Source of the DNA: Streptomyces ureilyticus
Lineage (GTDB): Bacteria; Actinomycetota; Actinomycetes; Streptomycetales; Streptomycetaceae
Direction: 5' to 3'
DNA length: 46,876 bases
Assembly: GCF_011045025.1 (NCBI RefSeq)
Contig: NZ_JAAKZX010000063.1
Coordinates: forward strand, 1-46,876
Positions within the stretch are counted from its first letter, which is position 1; each line of letters opens with the position of its first letter. Below, piece after piece: positions 39,448 to 46,876 of the stretch. The notes under the pieces were generated by a model. The model saw only the letters and a list, made by a program, of their open reading frames with translations. It was not told the DNA's origin and did not search any database. The position numbers were made by a program, and so were the translations under genes.

Positions 39448-41177
39448 AGCAGTACCTCCGGGATGTCCAGGTGACGGGAGCGGAGCCATTCGCCGAAGGC
39501 CTTGGCCTGCGGGTCGAAGCGAGCTTGCGAGGCGACGCCCTCGCCGAGGAGTCCCTCGACGACGAAGTTCAGGGCGCGGAGGTTGGGCAGTACGTGCCGT
39601 ACGACCGTCAAGCCGGCGGTTTCCGGGAGGAGTTCGCGGAAGCGGTCGACGGTGAGGGTGTGCGCGAGCCAGCGCCACGCGTCGTGCGTGGGCGCCCAGA
39701 GGCCGACGTTCGCGTCGCCGCCCTTGTCGCCGCTACGGGCGCCGACGACGCACCCGAGCGGCGCCCGTCGCACCCGGCCGTCGGGCAGCGGCTCGGGCAG
39801 CACCGGCTGTTCGTCCAGGTCCGCGAGCGCGCGCGTCCGGGCCGGCGGATCGATGCGTACGCGGCTGCCGTCGGGCAGCACGGCCGTGTGCGGGACGGCG
39901 CCCTGCTCGACGTACGCGGCCTCGAACACCCCGTACGGGCTGCCCTTCCCGGGTGGCGCCGTGACGTGGAATCCCGGGTAACTGGCTAGCGCGAGCTCGA
40001 CCGCGGCCCCGCTCAGGGCGCGCCCCACCACCTCGGGATCGGCGTCCCGCACCACGAGCCGGAGCAGCGCGCTCGCGGTCTCCTCGGTCGGGGCGTCGGT
40101 CCGGTCGGTGCGGGCCAGCTCCCAAGTCACGTCGCTGGGGCGGGACTTGGCGTTCGCAAGCGCGGCTTCCATCTGGTCCCGTACGAGGGCCGCCTTCTGC
40201 TCGTTCTCCAGTCCGGTGAGGACGAAGACGACTTCGTTGCGGAAGCCGCCGAGCCGGTTGAGGCCGACTTTGAGGGTGGGCGGCGGGGGCTCGCCGCGTA
40301 CGACGTCGACGCGTACGCGATCCGGGCCCTCCTGAGTGAGCCGTACGGAGTCGAGCCGGGCGGTGACATCCGGTCCCGCGTACCGGACGGCGCCCGTCTC
40401 GTACAGGAGCTGCGCGGTGACCGTGCCGATGTCCACGACGCCGCCGGTGCCGTCGTGCTTGGTGATGACGCTGGAGCCGTCCTCGTGGAGTTCGGCGAGC
40501 GGGAAGCCGGGGTGGAGGAAGGTGCTCCGGGGGTGGTCGGTGAAGTGGGCGTAGTTGCCGCCGGTGGCCTGGGTTCCGCACTCCAGGATGTGCCCTGCGA
40601 CGACGGCGCCCGCGAGCCGGTCATGGTCGTCCTGCCGCCAGCCGAAGTGGGCGGCGGCGGGCCCGGTGACCAGCGCGGCGTCGGTGACGCGGCCGGTGAC
40701 GACGATGTCCGCGCCCGCGCGCAGACAGGCGGCGATACCGAAGCCACCGAGGTAGGCGTGCGCGGCGAGGCTGCCCGGGTGGGCTGCGGTGAGGTCGTCG
40801 CCCTCGACGTGGGCGACGCGGCACGGGATGCCGAGACGCCCGGCCAACTCCCTTACGGCGTCGGCGAGTCCGGCCGGGTTGAGGCCACCGGCGTTGGCGA
40901 CGATGCGTACGCCTCGCTCGTGTGCGAGCCCGAGGCACTCCTCCAGCTGGCGCAGGAAGGTGCGGGCGTATCCGGCGCGGGGGTCTTTCTGGCGATCCCG
41001 GCCCAGGATGAGCATGGTGAGTTCGGCGAGGTAGTCGCCGGTGAGGACGTCCAGGGGGCCGCCGGTGAGCATCTCGCGCATCGCGTCGAAGCGGTCGCCG
41101 TAGAAGCCGGAGGCGTTGCCGATGCGGAGGGGCGGGGCCTTTTTCGGGCTCGTTTCCGCGATCCCTTCCGGGCTCAC
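39444..41177 (-). CDS. AtuA-like (acyclic terpene utilisation, DUF1446) protein
   Basis: 577 aa. The main domain (about 15-460) begins LRIGNASGFYGDRFDAMREML and includes RIVANAGGLNPAGLADAV, VEGDDLTAAHPG and VVTGRVTDAALVTGPAA. The C-terminal ferredoxin-like domain (about 475-575) holds CVVGARSGDKGGDANVGLWA. AtuA is needed for citronellol/geraniol breakdown in Pseudomonas, but its reaction is not established. GTG at 41177 overlaps the upstream stop as GTGA. An open frame continues far upstream but overlaps the TIGR03084 gene and has shadow composition, so it was rejected. Confidence 0.9.
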   Translation of the reverse strand: MSPEGIAETSPKKAPPLRIGNASGFYGDRFDAMREMLTGGPLDVLTGDYLAELTMLILGRDRQKDPRAGYARTFLRQLEECLGLAHERGVRIVANAGGLNPAGLADAVRELAGRLGIPCRVAHVEGDDLTAAHPGSLAAHAYLGGFGIAACLRAGADIVVTGRVTDAALVTGPAAAHFGWRQDDHDRLAGAVVAGHILECGTQATGGNYAHFTDHPRSTFLHPGFPLAELHEDGSSVITKHDGTGGVVDIGTVTAQLLYETGAVRYAGPDVTARLDSVRLTQEGPDRVRVDVVRGEPPPPTLKVGLNRLGGFRNEVVFVLTGLENEQKAALVRDQMEAALANAKSRPSDVTWELARTDRTDAPTEETASALLRLVVRDADPEVVGRALSGAAVELALASYPGFHVTAPPGKGSPYGVFEAAYVEQGAVPHTAVLPDGSRVRIDPPARTRALADLDEQPVLPEPLPDGRVRRAPLGCVVGARSGDKGGDANVGLWAPTHDAWRWLAHTLTVDRFRELLPETAGLTVVRHVLPNLRALNFVVEGLLGEGVASQARFDPQAKAFGEWLRSRHLDIPEVLL

Positions 41178-42004
41178 CCGGTGGCCCCCTTCGGCTCGCG
41201 TCCCGCGCCCGGCGGTCCCGCGAAGGCCTGGGCGATGTCCAGCCACCGGTCGGCGTCCGGCCCTTCGGCCTGCACGTCGAGGTCGGTGCGGTGGGCCCGC
41301 CGGGTGACCAGCAGGCAGAAGTCGAGCGCGGGTCCGGTGACGCGCTGGGGTGCGTCCTCGGGGCCGTACGTCCAGACGTCGTCCCCCGAGGGCGCCGCGA
41401 GCTCGACGCGGAACTCGTCTTGCGGCGCGCTCAACCCCCGTACGGAGAAGGCGAAATCGCGGGCCCGGACGCCGATGCGTACGACGTGGCGGAGCCGGTT
41501 GGTGGGGGTGCGTGCGAGGCCGAGCGCGTCGGCGATGTCCTGCCCGTGGGCCCAGGTTTCCATGATCCGGCCGGTGGCCATGGAGGCGGTGGACATCGGC
41601 GGCCCGAACCAGGCGAAGCGCGCGCCTGGCGGTGCCGCTCGCAGCGCGACCTGGAGGAGCGCGCGGCTCTGCCGCCAGCGGGCCAGGAGCTCGGCGGGCG
41701 GGAGTCCGGCGTCCTCCTCGGCTCCCTCGTCCACGAAGGTGTCCGAGGAGCCGAAGGCCTTCTGCACCTCCGTCGCGAAGGCCTCCGGGTCGTGCACCGC
41801 GAGCTGCGCGGCCCGGTCGGTCCAGGCGAGGTGTGCGATCTGGTGGGCGACGCTCCAGCCGGGCGCGGGCGTCGCACGCGCCCACTCCTCCTCGCTCAAC
41901 TCCCTTACGATCCGGTCGAGTTCGTCGCTCTCCTCGCGCAGGTCGTCGAGTACGGGCGTGGTGTGTTCCGGAGCATGGCAGCCGCAGGAAAAACAAGCAA
42001 GCAT
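41174..42004 (-). CDS. TIGR03084-type metal-binding (MDMPI/DinB-like) protein
   Basis: 276 aa. The DinB-like four-helix part has APGWSVAHQIAHLAWTD (about 47-63, first metal His) and HGQDIADALGL (about 153-163, second His). This family is conserved beside AtuA-like and carboxylase genes in actinobacteria and may be mycothiol-dependent; the reaction is unknown. The ATG at 42004 is the only start codon before the conserved VLDDLREES segment, and it lies inside a perfect 12-bp palindrome. The mRNA is therefore either leaderless or repressed by a protein covering the start. It is the first gene of the seven-gene operon and ends in a GTGA overlap with atuA. Confidence 0.85.
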   Translation of the reverse strand: MLACFSCGCHAPEHTTPVLDDLREESDELDRIVRELSEEEWARATPAPGWSVAHQIAHLAWTDRAAQLAVHDPEAFATEVQKAFGSSDTFVDEGAEEDAGLPPAELLARWRQSRALLQVALRAAPPGARFAWFGPPMSTASMATGRIMETWAHGQDIADALGLARTPTNRLRHVVRIGVRARDFAFSVRGLSAPQDEFRVELAAPSGDDVWTYGPEDAPQRVTGPALDFCLLVTRRAHRTDLDVQAEGPDADRWLDIAQAFAGPPGAGREPKGATG

Positions 42005-42020
42005 GCTTGGAAATTTTTCC
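41998..42020. promoter_or_regulatory. adjacent palindromes over the operon start codon
   Basis: CAAGCATGCTTG (41998-42009) is a perfect 12-bp palindrome containing the start ATG. It abuts the inverted repeat GGAAATTTTTCC (42009-42020), an AT-rich patch placed where a leaderless promoter's -10 region would be. CAAGC...GCTTG half-sites are common for TetR regulators of acyl-CoA genes (family knowledge). Confidence 0.6.
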
Positions 42021-42138
42021 CAGCGGGGCGCTCCGCGGGAGGGGTGGTTCTGCCCCGCGCCCCTATCGAGGCCTGCGGCCTGTCAAGCGGCGCGGAAGCC
42101 GCCCCGACACGTCGCAGGCGCCGGTTTCGTGTGACAAC

Positions 42139-43122
42139 TCAAGCGACGTTCCGGGCCTTCCCCCGCCCGACCTGCGTCCGTACCGCGCCCATGCTCGCCG
42201 CGATGACCAGGCCGATCGCGAGGGACTCCGTCAGGGTGAGGGTCTGGCTGAGGACGAGGAAACCGGCGATCGCGGCGACGGCCGGTTCGAGGCTCATCAT
42301 GATCGCGAAGGTGGAGGCGGGGAGGCGGCGCAGGGCGAGGAGTTCGAGGGTGTACGGGAGGACGGAGGAGAGGACGGCGACGGCGGCGCCCAGGGCGATG
42401 ATGGTCGGGTCCAGGAGCTTCGCTCCCGACTCGGCGATGCCCAGCGGGAGGAACAGCACCGCGCCGACCACCATGGCCAGCGCGAGCCCGTCGGCCTGCG
42501 GGAACCGGCGGCCCGTACGCGCGCTGAAGATGATGTACGCCGCCCACATGGCTCCGGCGGACAGGGCGAACGCGACGCCGACCGGATCGAGCGAGCCGAA
42601 GCCCCCGCCGCCGAGCAGGAAGACACCGGCGAGGGCGAGGCCGGCCCAGACGAAGTTGATCGCGCGACGTGAGGCCAGGACGGAGAGCGCGAGGGGGCCG
42701 AGCACTTCGAGGGTGACGGCGGGGCCGAGCGGGATGCGGGCGGCCGCCTGGTAGAAGAGCCCGTTCATGGCGGCCAAGGTGACCCCGAAGAGGACGACGG
42801 TCCCCCAGTCGGCCCGCGAATGCCCGCGCAGCCGCGGCCGGCAGATGACGAGCAGCACGACGGCGGCGATGACGAGCCGCAGGCTCACCACCCCGAGCGC
42901 CCCGGCCCGCGACATCAGACTCACGGCAAGCGCCCCACCGAATTGAACGGACACTCCCCCGGCCAGCACCAGGCCGACGGGGCCGAGGGAGCCCCAGCCA
43001 CGCCTCGGGCCCGGTCCGTCTCCGGGTGCCGCGACTGCTTCCGGCTGCGTCGCGGCACCCACGGCCGCGGTCGCGTCGGCCGACGGGGAACGGTCTGCGC
43101 GGGGGAGATTCACGAGGGCCAT
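42139..43122 (-). CDS. EamA/RhtA-type drug-metabolite transporter
   Basis: 327 aa with ten predicted transmembrane helices in two EamA repeats. Examples are LGVVSLRLVIAAVVLLVICRP (about 75), AVTLEVLGPLALSVL (about 133), FVWAGLALAGVFLLGGGGFG (about 157), and LEPAVAAIAGFLVLSQTLTLTESLAIGLVIAASMGAV in the second half. The GPAVTLEFLGPL-like motif is characteristic of RhtA amino-acid exporters. A 45-residue Ala/Pro-rich N-terminal tail is cytoplasmic. The ATG at 43122 lacks a clear SD. It is codirectional with the atu-like operon, 134 bp upstream, but probably separately controlled. Cargo is unknown, perhaps amino acids. Confidence 0.88.
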   Translation of the reverse strand: MALVNLPRADRSPSADATAAVGAATQPEAVAAPGDGPGPRRGWGSLGPVGLVLAGGVSVQFGGALAVSLMSRAGALGVVSLRLVIAAVVLLVICRPRLRGHSRADWGTVVLFGVTLAAMNGLFYQAAARIPLGPAVTLEVLGPLALSVLASRRAINFVWAGLALAGVFLLGGGGFGSLDPVGVAFALSAGAMWAAYIIFSARTGRRFPQADGLALAMVVGAVLFLPLGIAESGAKLLDPTIIALGAAVAVLSSVLPYTLELLALRRLPASTFAIMMSLEPAVAAIAGFLVLSQTLTLTESLAIGLVIAASMGAVRTQVGRGKARNVA

Positions 43123-43464
43123 CCAAGACGAGACTGTTCAGCATGCTGCACTTCGACGTACAGAGTAGTGGACTAAGCCAGGAGCGTAAAGCCACTTAGC
43201 GGCTTACGGTTCCGCCGAGGATCAGGCGTTCGCCGGGGCGCTCTCACTCCCGCCGAGCGGGCGGAGCGCGCCGAGCGGACCCGCGCGATGTTGCGCGAGC
43301 GGAATGGTGACGACCCCACCCCGGCGGCGGAGACGCGTCTCGACGCCGAACTCGGCCTCCGCGTGACCGAGGCGGGCCAACAGGCCCCGGCCTCGTCGGA
43401 GGGCTGCGCGGGCTGCGGGGACTGCTCGGCGGAAAGGCCCGCCGAGGCCAGGCCCCGTATCCCC
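43123..43464. other. intergenic region with a possible gene remnant
   Basis: 342 bp. The first 80 bp (EamA promoter side) hold TAAGCC (43173-43178) and GGCTTA (43201-43206) half-sites. From about 43213 to 43464 the plus-strand frame containing ATG 43288 (MLRERNGDDPT, then CAGCGDC) has coding-like GC third positions but no ribosome-binding site, and runs antisense into the P450 gene. It may be the remnant of a lost gene. Confidence 0.35.
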
Positions 43465-44709
43465 TCAAACCCCCAACCGCACCGGCAGCTCGAACAAATC
43501 GTTCTGCGTCACCACCGGCTTGTGGCGGAGCTCCGACGCCGGGACCGCCAGGTCCAGCTCCGGGAAGCGTTCGTACAGCGCGGGCAGCGCGACCGCCGCC
43601 TCCAGGCGGGACAGGGCCGCGCCGGGGCAGACGTGAGGGCCGTGGCCGAAGGAGATGTGGCGGTTCTCCGGGACGCGCGTGATGTCGAAGTCGCCGGCCG
43701 TCGGGCCATGGGCCTTCTCGTCGCGGCCGATCGCGGCGTACGAGACGATCAGGGCGTCCCCTGCCGGGAGCACCTTGTCGCCGACCGGGACGTCCTCCGT
43801 CGCGAACCGGATCAGGACGTGGGACGTGGGCGTCGACCAGCGCAGGGTCTCCTCGATCACCGATGACCAGCCGGCCGCCCCGGCCAGCACCAGCTCGCGC
43901 TGCTCGGGATGCGTGGACAGGTTCACGACCGCGTTGACGATGAGGGAGATCGTCGTCTCGTGACCGGCCGCCACCATCAACTGGAGCGTCGAGACGATCT
44001 CCTCGTCGGTGAGACGGTCACCGTCCTCGGAGGCGAGGATCAGCGCGCTGGTGAGGTCGTCGCCGGGAGCGGAGCGCTTCGCCGCGACCGTCTCCGCCAT
44101 GATCCCCGCCAGCTCGGTCAGCGTGGCGATGACCTCCTCGGGCGGCGTCTGGGTCGAGAAGAATTTCTCGAACAGCTCCTTGAGGCGGGGGAGTTGGGCC
44201 TCGTCGATACCCATGAGGTCCGCGATGACGTACATGGGGAGCGGATACGCGAACGCCGCCTTCAGGTCGACGACCTCGGGGGCCCCCGCGCCCTGGGGCA
44301 GCGCGTCGAGGAGACCGGACGTCAGCTTGGTGATCCGCTCCCGCATCCGCTCCACGCGCCGAGGCGTGAGCGCCTGCGCGACGAGCGTACGCATCCGGCG
44401 ATGCTCCGCACCGTCCACGGTGAGCATCGAACGGCCGGGGTTCGCCAGCCCGATCAGCGGCCAGTCCGGCGGGATCTCGCCGCGCCGCCAGGCGCCCCAG
44501 ACGTTGATGTCCTTCACCAGCCGGGGATCGGTGAGCAGTTGCCTGGCCTCGGCGTGATGCGTGACCGCCCACACCGGCACCCCGCCCGGCAACTCCACGG
44601 CGGCGAGCGGCCCCGCGGCACGCAGCCGGGCACTCTCGCCGTCGAGATCGGTGACGAAGGGATCGAGGGCGATACGGGCCGGGGCGGCCGGGCTCGTCTC
44701 GGTGGTCAT
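43465..44709 (-). CDS. cytochrome P450, CYP154-like
   Basis: 414 aa, soluble bacterial P450. I-helix AAGHETTISLIVN (about 240-252), K-helix ExxR intact in VIEETLRWSTP (about 282-292), heme-binding FGHGPHVCPGAALSR with Cys361. The N-terminal portion (LDPFVTDLDGESARLRAAGPLAAVELPGG and DPRLVKDINVWGAWRRGEIPPDWPLIGLANPGRSMLTVDG) closely fits the CYP154 family by memory. It is last in the conservon operon after a CYP157-like gene, the usual CYP157-CYP154 pairing. Natural substrates of this family are poorly known; some members oxidise steroids. Confidence 0.9.
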   Translation of the reverse strand: MTTETSPAAPARIALDPFVTDLDGESARLRAAGPLAAVELPGGVPVWAVTHHAEARQLLTDPRLVKDINVWGAWRRGEIPPDWPLIGLANPGRSMLTVDGAEHRRMRTLVAQALTPRRVERMRERITKLTSGLLDALPQGAGAPEVVDLKAAFAYPLPMYVIADLMGIDEAQLPRLKELFEKFFSTQTPPEEVIATLTELAGIMAETVAAKRSAPGDDLTSALILASEDGDRLTDEEIVSTLQLMVAAGHETTISLIVNAVVNLSTHPEQRELVLAGAAGWSSVIEETLRWSTPTSHVLIRFATEDVPVGDKVLPAGDALIVSYAAIGRDEKAHGPTAGDFDITRVPENRHISFGHGPHVCPGAALSRLEAAVALPALYERFPELDLAVPASELRHKPVVTQNDLFELPVRLGV

Positions 44710-44734
44710 GGGCAGGGGCCTCCAAGGTCGGTCG

Positions 44735-44833
44735 TACGGCGCTTGTATGGCGGTCTGTCGTACGGCGCTTGCGTGGCGGTCGGACGTAGTACGGCGTGCG
44801 GCGCTTGCGTGGCCGTCAGAGGTACGGCGCTTG
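44735..44833 (-). repeat. four imperfect repeats between the two P450 genes
   Basis: The 11-bp core TACGGCGCTTG occurs at 44735-44745, 44761-44771 and 44823-44833, with a one-mismatch copy at 44797-44807. Spacings are 26, 36 and 26 bp. Flanking TGGCGGTC/TGGCCGTC is also repeated. The array lies between the CYP157-like stop and the CYP154-like start. Confidence 0.75.
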
Positions 44834-44850
44834 CCGCTGGACTGTGGCGT

Positions 44851-46122
44851 TCAGCGCGCGCCGCCGCCCAGGGCAGGACTCGGTGTGAACCTCACCGGCA
44901 GTTCCGTCAGCCCCCGCAGCCACGGCGACGGGCGGCGCGTGAGCGAGTCGGCCGGTACGGCCAGGTCGAGGTCGGGCAGCCGGTCGAGGATCACCTCGAT
45001 GCCCGTACGCGCGATGACCTCCGCGACCTCCCGGGCCGGGAACGGGCAGCGGTGCTCGCCGTGGCCGAAGGAGAAGTGGGCGCTGTTGCCGCCGGTGAGG
45101 GCGGAGCCGTCGACGCGTACCTGCGGGTCGCTGTTGGCGGCCTGGAGGCCGAGCAGCAGCAGATCGCCCGCGCGGATCCGGCGACCGCCGAGCTGGGTGT
45201 CGCGGGAGGCCCAGCGACCGGCCACGTTCTGCGTGGGCGTGTCCTCCCACAGCACCTCGTTCATGGCCTCCGCGACACTGTGTTGGCCGCCGAACAGCGA
45301 GGCCGCGAACCGGTCGTCCGTCAGCATCAGCCGCAACGAGTTGCCGATCCAGTCCGCCGTCGGCTGATGACCCGCGGCCATCATCACCATCAGGTCCTGA
45401 GTGATCTCCTCGTACGTGAAGCCGGAGGCTTCTTTTGCATGTCCCGTGGCGAGCATGCGGCTCACCACGTCGTCCGCGGGCCGCGCCGCCCGGTCCGCGA
45501 CCAGGCGCGCCATGGATGTGGCGAGATGCCGCTGCCCCGCGAGGGCGTTCTCGCGCCCGTTGATCATGTCGTTGAGGGCGGTGACCAGACCCGGGCCCTG
45601 CTCCTCGGCGAACCCGTACAGGGTCGCCAGTACGCGCACGGGCAGCAGCATCGCGTAGTCCGCGACGAGGTCCGTCTCGCCCTTGGCGCAGATCGCGTCG
45701 ATCAGCTCGTCGGCGAACTTCTCGGTGTGGCCGCGGAGTTCGAAGGCGTCGACGGCGTCGAGCGCGTCGCTGATCATCGCGGCGCGCTCGCGGTGCCGCT
45801 CGCCGACCGTGTAGAGGATCGACGGCTGCCCACGGCCGATCATCGGCAGCAGCGGCCAGTCGTCGGGGATGTGCGGCCACTGGCTCCACAGGCCGGAGTC
45901 CCGGCTGAACAGCACCGGATCGCCGGTGACCTGGTGCAGCTCGCGATAGCCGAGGACGAGCCACGCCGGTACGTCCCCGTCGAGGACCACCGGCGCCACG
46001 GCACCGTGCTCACGCCGCAACTCCCGGTACAGCGCGGCGGGTTCGGCCTGGAACCTGGGCCCGCCGAGGGCAACGGGTCGCGTCGTAGCCGTTTCAGTCG
46101 TCTCAGAGATTTCGGAGGCCAA
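44851..46122 (-). CDS. cytochrome P450, CYP157-like, lacking the ExxR arginine
   Basis: 423 aa. Heme motif FSFGHGEHRCPFPAREVAE with Cys359; I-helix MMAAGHQPTADWIGNS. At the K-helix, where P450s have Glu-x-x-Arg, the sequence is AMNEVLWEDTP, i.e. Glu289-x-x-Trp292. CYP157 members of Streptomyces are the known exception lacking ExxR, and pairing with a CYP154 and conservon genes supports this identity. TTG at 46122, with GGAG upstream, overlaps the DUF742 gene by 20 bp; no ATG or GTG is available before the first conserved block. Catalytic activity on its own is uncertain. Confidence 0.88.
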   Translation of the reverse strand: MASEISETTETATTRPVALGGPRFQAEPAALYRELRREHGAVAPVVLDGDVPAWLVLGYRELHQVTGDPVLFSRDSGLWSQWPHIPDDWPLLPMIGRGQPSILYTVGERHRERAAMISDALDAVDAFELRGHTEKFADELIDAICAKGETDLVADYAMLLPVRVLATLYGFAEEQGPGLVTALNDMINGRENALAGQRHLATSMARLVADRAARPADDVVSRMLATGHAKEASGFTYEEITQDLMVMMAAGHQPTADWIGNSLRLMLTDDRFAASLFGGQHSVAEAMNEVLWEDTPTQNVAGRWASRDTQLGGRRIRAGDLLLLGLQAANSDPQVRVDGSALTGGNSAHFSFGHGEHRCPFPAREVAEVIARTGIEVILDRLPDLDLAVPADSLTRRPSPWLRGLTELPVRFTPSPALGGGAR

Positions 46123-46459
46123 CGAGCACCTGCTCCAGTACGTCGGGATCGGGGGCGTCGCCCGTATCGCCCCGGCGCGGATGACGGGCCCGGACGCGGC
46201 CCGCGGCGAGGAGGTCGGAGAGCAGGATCCGGGTGATGCTCACCGGCAGCCGCAGCACGGCGGCGAGTTCCACGACCGCCGTCGGCCGCTCGCACAGCCG
46301 CAGGATCTCCGCGTACTCGGACTGCATGCCCGGCACCGGATCGCACTCGGCGACGATCAGCGTGACCAGGTCGAAGGGGGTGTCGGGCGCGGACCGGCTG
46401 CGTCCGCCGGTGAGCGTGTAGAGCCGGTCGGGCGCGTCGTCCCTGCCCGGGCGGCTCAT
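46103..46459 (-). CDS. DUF742 protein (CvnC-like, conservon)
   Basis: 118 aa. Winged-helix-like DUF742: DRLYTLTGGRSRSA (about 11-24), DLVTLIVAECDPVPGMQSEYAEILRLCERPTAVVELAAVLRLPVSITRILLSDLLAAGRVRAR (about 28-92), and a C-terminal DPDVLEQVLVGLRNL. Such proteins are the third component of conservons and pair with a roadblock protein. Start ATG overlaps the roadblock stop as ATGA; the end overlaps the P450 start by 20 bp. In typical conservons a CvnD GTPase gene follows, but here the P450 follows directly. Confidence 0.9.
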   Translation of the reverse strand: MSRPGRDDAPDRLYTLTGGRSRSAPDTPFDLVTLIVAECDPVPGMQSEYAEILRLCERPTAVVELAAVLRLPVSITRILLSDLLAAGRVRARHPRRGDTGDAPDPDVLEQVLVGLRNL

Positions 46460-46872
46460 GACGTACGCGGCAGCGCGTTCAGGTGTCCGCCGAGCTGTTC
46501 CACGAACTCGCTCATGTTGTGCCCGACGGCCCCGGCGTCCGCCTCCTCGTCGGTGACCACGGCGAGGTGTACGCCCGCGCCCGCCTCGACGATGAACAGA
46601 ACCCCGCCGTAGAACTCGGCCATCGCCGACCGAATGCCCCCGCTGCCGTCCCCGAACTCCACGGACGCCCCGTGGGTCAGCGACTGGATCCCGGCGGCGA
46701 TCGCGGCAAGCTGGTCGGCCTGGTCCGAGGTGAGCCCTCCCGTACGGCACAGCTTCAGCCCGTCGCGGGAGAGCACGAGCGCGTGCCGGGCACCTGAAGT
46801 GCGTTCCAGCAGGCCCTCGATGAGCCAGCTGAGCTTCTCGTCGGCGTTCACGGTCGCGGTGGTGCCGGTCAT
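46456..46872 (-). CDS. roadblock/LC7-domain protein (CvnB-like, conservon)
   Basis: 138 aa. Roadblock/LC7 fold: LSWLIEGLLERTSGARHALVLSRDGLKLCRTGGLTSDQADQLAAIAAGIQSLTHGASVEF, then GVLFIVEAGAGVHLAVVTDEEADAG. These proteins regulate small GTPases (MglB-like) in a membrane-associated complex with a conservon sensor kinase. The ATG lies 4 bp from the window's right edge. The expected kinase gene (cvnA) would lie outside, upstream. Stop overlaps the DUF742 start. Confidence 0.9.
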   Translation of the reverse strand: MTGTTATVNADEKLSWLIEGLLERTSGARHALVLSRDGLKLCRTGGLTSDQADQLAAIAAGIQSLTHGASVEFGDGSGGIRSAMAEFYGGVLFIVEAGAGVHLAVVTDEEADAGAVGHNMSEFVEQLGGHLNALPRTS

Positions 46873-46876
46873 GGGG

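Noticed and set aside
39444..41996. An 850-residue reading of the AtuA frame extending upstream to 41996
   Set aside because: The extra part overlaps the TIGR03084 gene, has Arg/Pro/Gly shadow composition, and a GTG with a 4-bp GTGA overlap exists at 41177.

Overview
The window is chromosomal DNA of a Streptomyces or a very close actinomycete. The evidence is high GC with strongly GC-biased third codon positions, frequent GTG starts, 4-bp GTGA/ATGA gene overlaps, a DtxR/DesR-type iron regulator, an SCO4402-like protein, conservon genes and a CYP154/CYP157 P450 pair. From memory, the order desR, SIS protein, citrate synthase, pdxH and acyl-CoA carboxylase resembles the SCO438x-SCO44xx core region of S. 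coelicolor. This was not checked by alignment. I see no rRNA, tRNA, CRISPR array, transposase or phage gene.

Layout. (1) 1-9.2 kb plus the CoA ligase at 9.3-10.9 kb: a two-part catabolic locus. One leftward operon encodes alcohol dehydrogenase, acyl-CoA dehydrogenase and an SDR, with a divergent cyclase. A second leftward operon encodes a small and a large acyl-CoA dehydrogenase subunit and an amidohydrolase, with a divergent CoA ligase. Both divergent promoters carry two copies of one palindrome, so they form one regulon, probably under a TetR repressor; the tail of a likely TetR gene is at the left edge. An RsbW-like ATPase gene lies between the two halves. (2) 10.9-14.5 kb: signalling group with an EF-hand protein, a STAS anti-anti-sigma factor, and an ECF sigma factor translationally coupled to a zinc-binding anti-sigma factor fused to a mycothiol-isomerase-like domain. 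(3) 14.6-25 kb: purU, an SCO4402-like gene, an orphan lipoprotein binding protein, a huge disordered membrane protein, an XRE/TPR regulator, a small Prim-Pol protein, and a two-gene ABC exporter.

(4) 25-33.3 kb: alpha/beta hydrolase; a 680-bp non-coding stretch with a near-consensus LexA box and three tandem hairpins; desR; a SIS-domain protein; a PAS-PAS-GAF protein; an endonuclease/exonuclease/phosphatase-family protein; a promoter / perfect Shine-Dalgarno / 12-codon ORF / folded RNA unit; citrate synthase and pdxH. (5) 33.4-42 kb: a seven-gene leftward operon resembling atu/liu (acyclic terpene or leucine-type) catabolism: TIGR03084 protein, AtuA-like protein, carboxylase beta and alpha subunits, acyl-CoA dehydrogenase, enoyl-CoA hydratase and TetR, with a perfect palindrome over the first start codon. 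(6) 42.1-46.9 kb: an EamA/RhtA exporter, then the downstream part of a conservon (roadblock, DUF742) running into a CYP157-like P450 whose ExxR motif reads ExxW and a CYP154-like P450, with no GTPase gene in between.

The observations most worth following are the smORF/structured-RNA unit (30.9-31.15 kb), the SOS-box/hairpin region (26.1-26.3 kb), the shared operator of the first catabolic locus, the in-frame repeat inside an acyl-CoA dehydrogenase (7.02-7.06 kb), and the GTPase-less conservon with an atypical P450.
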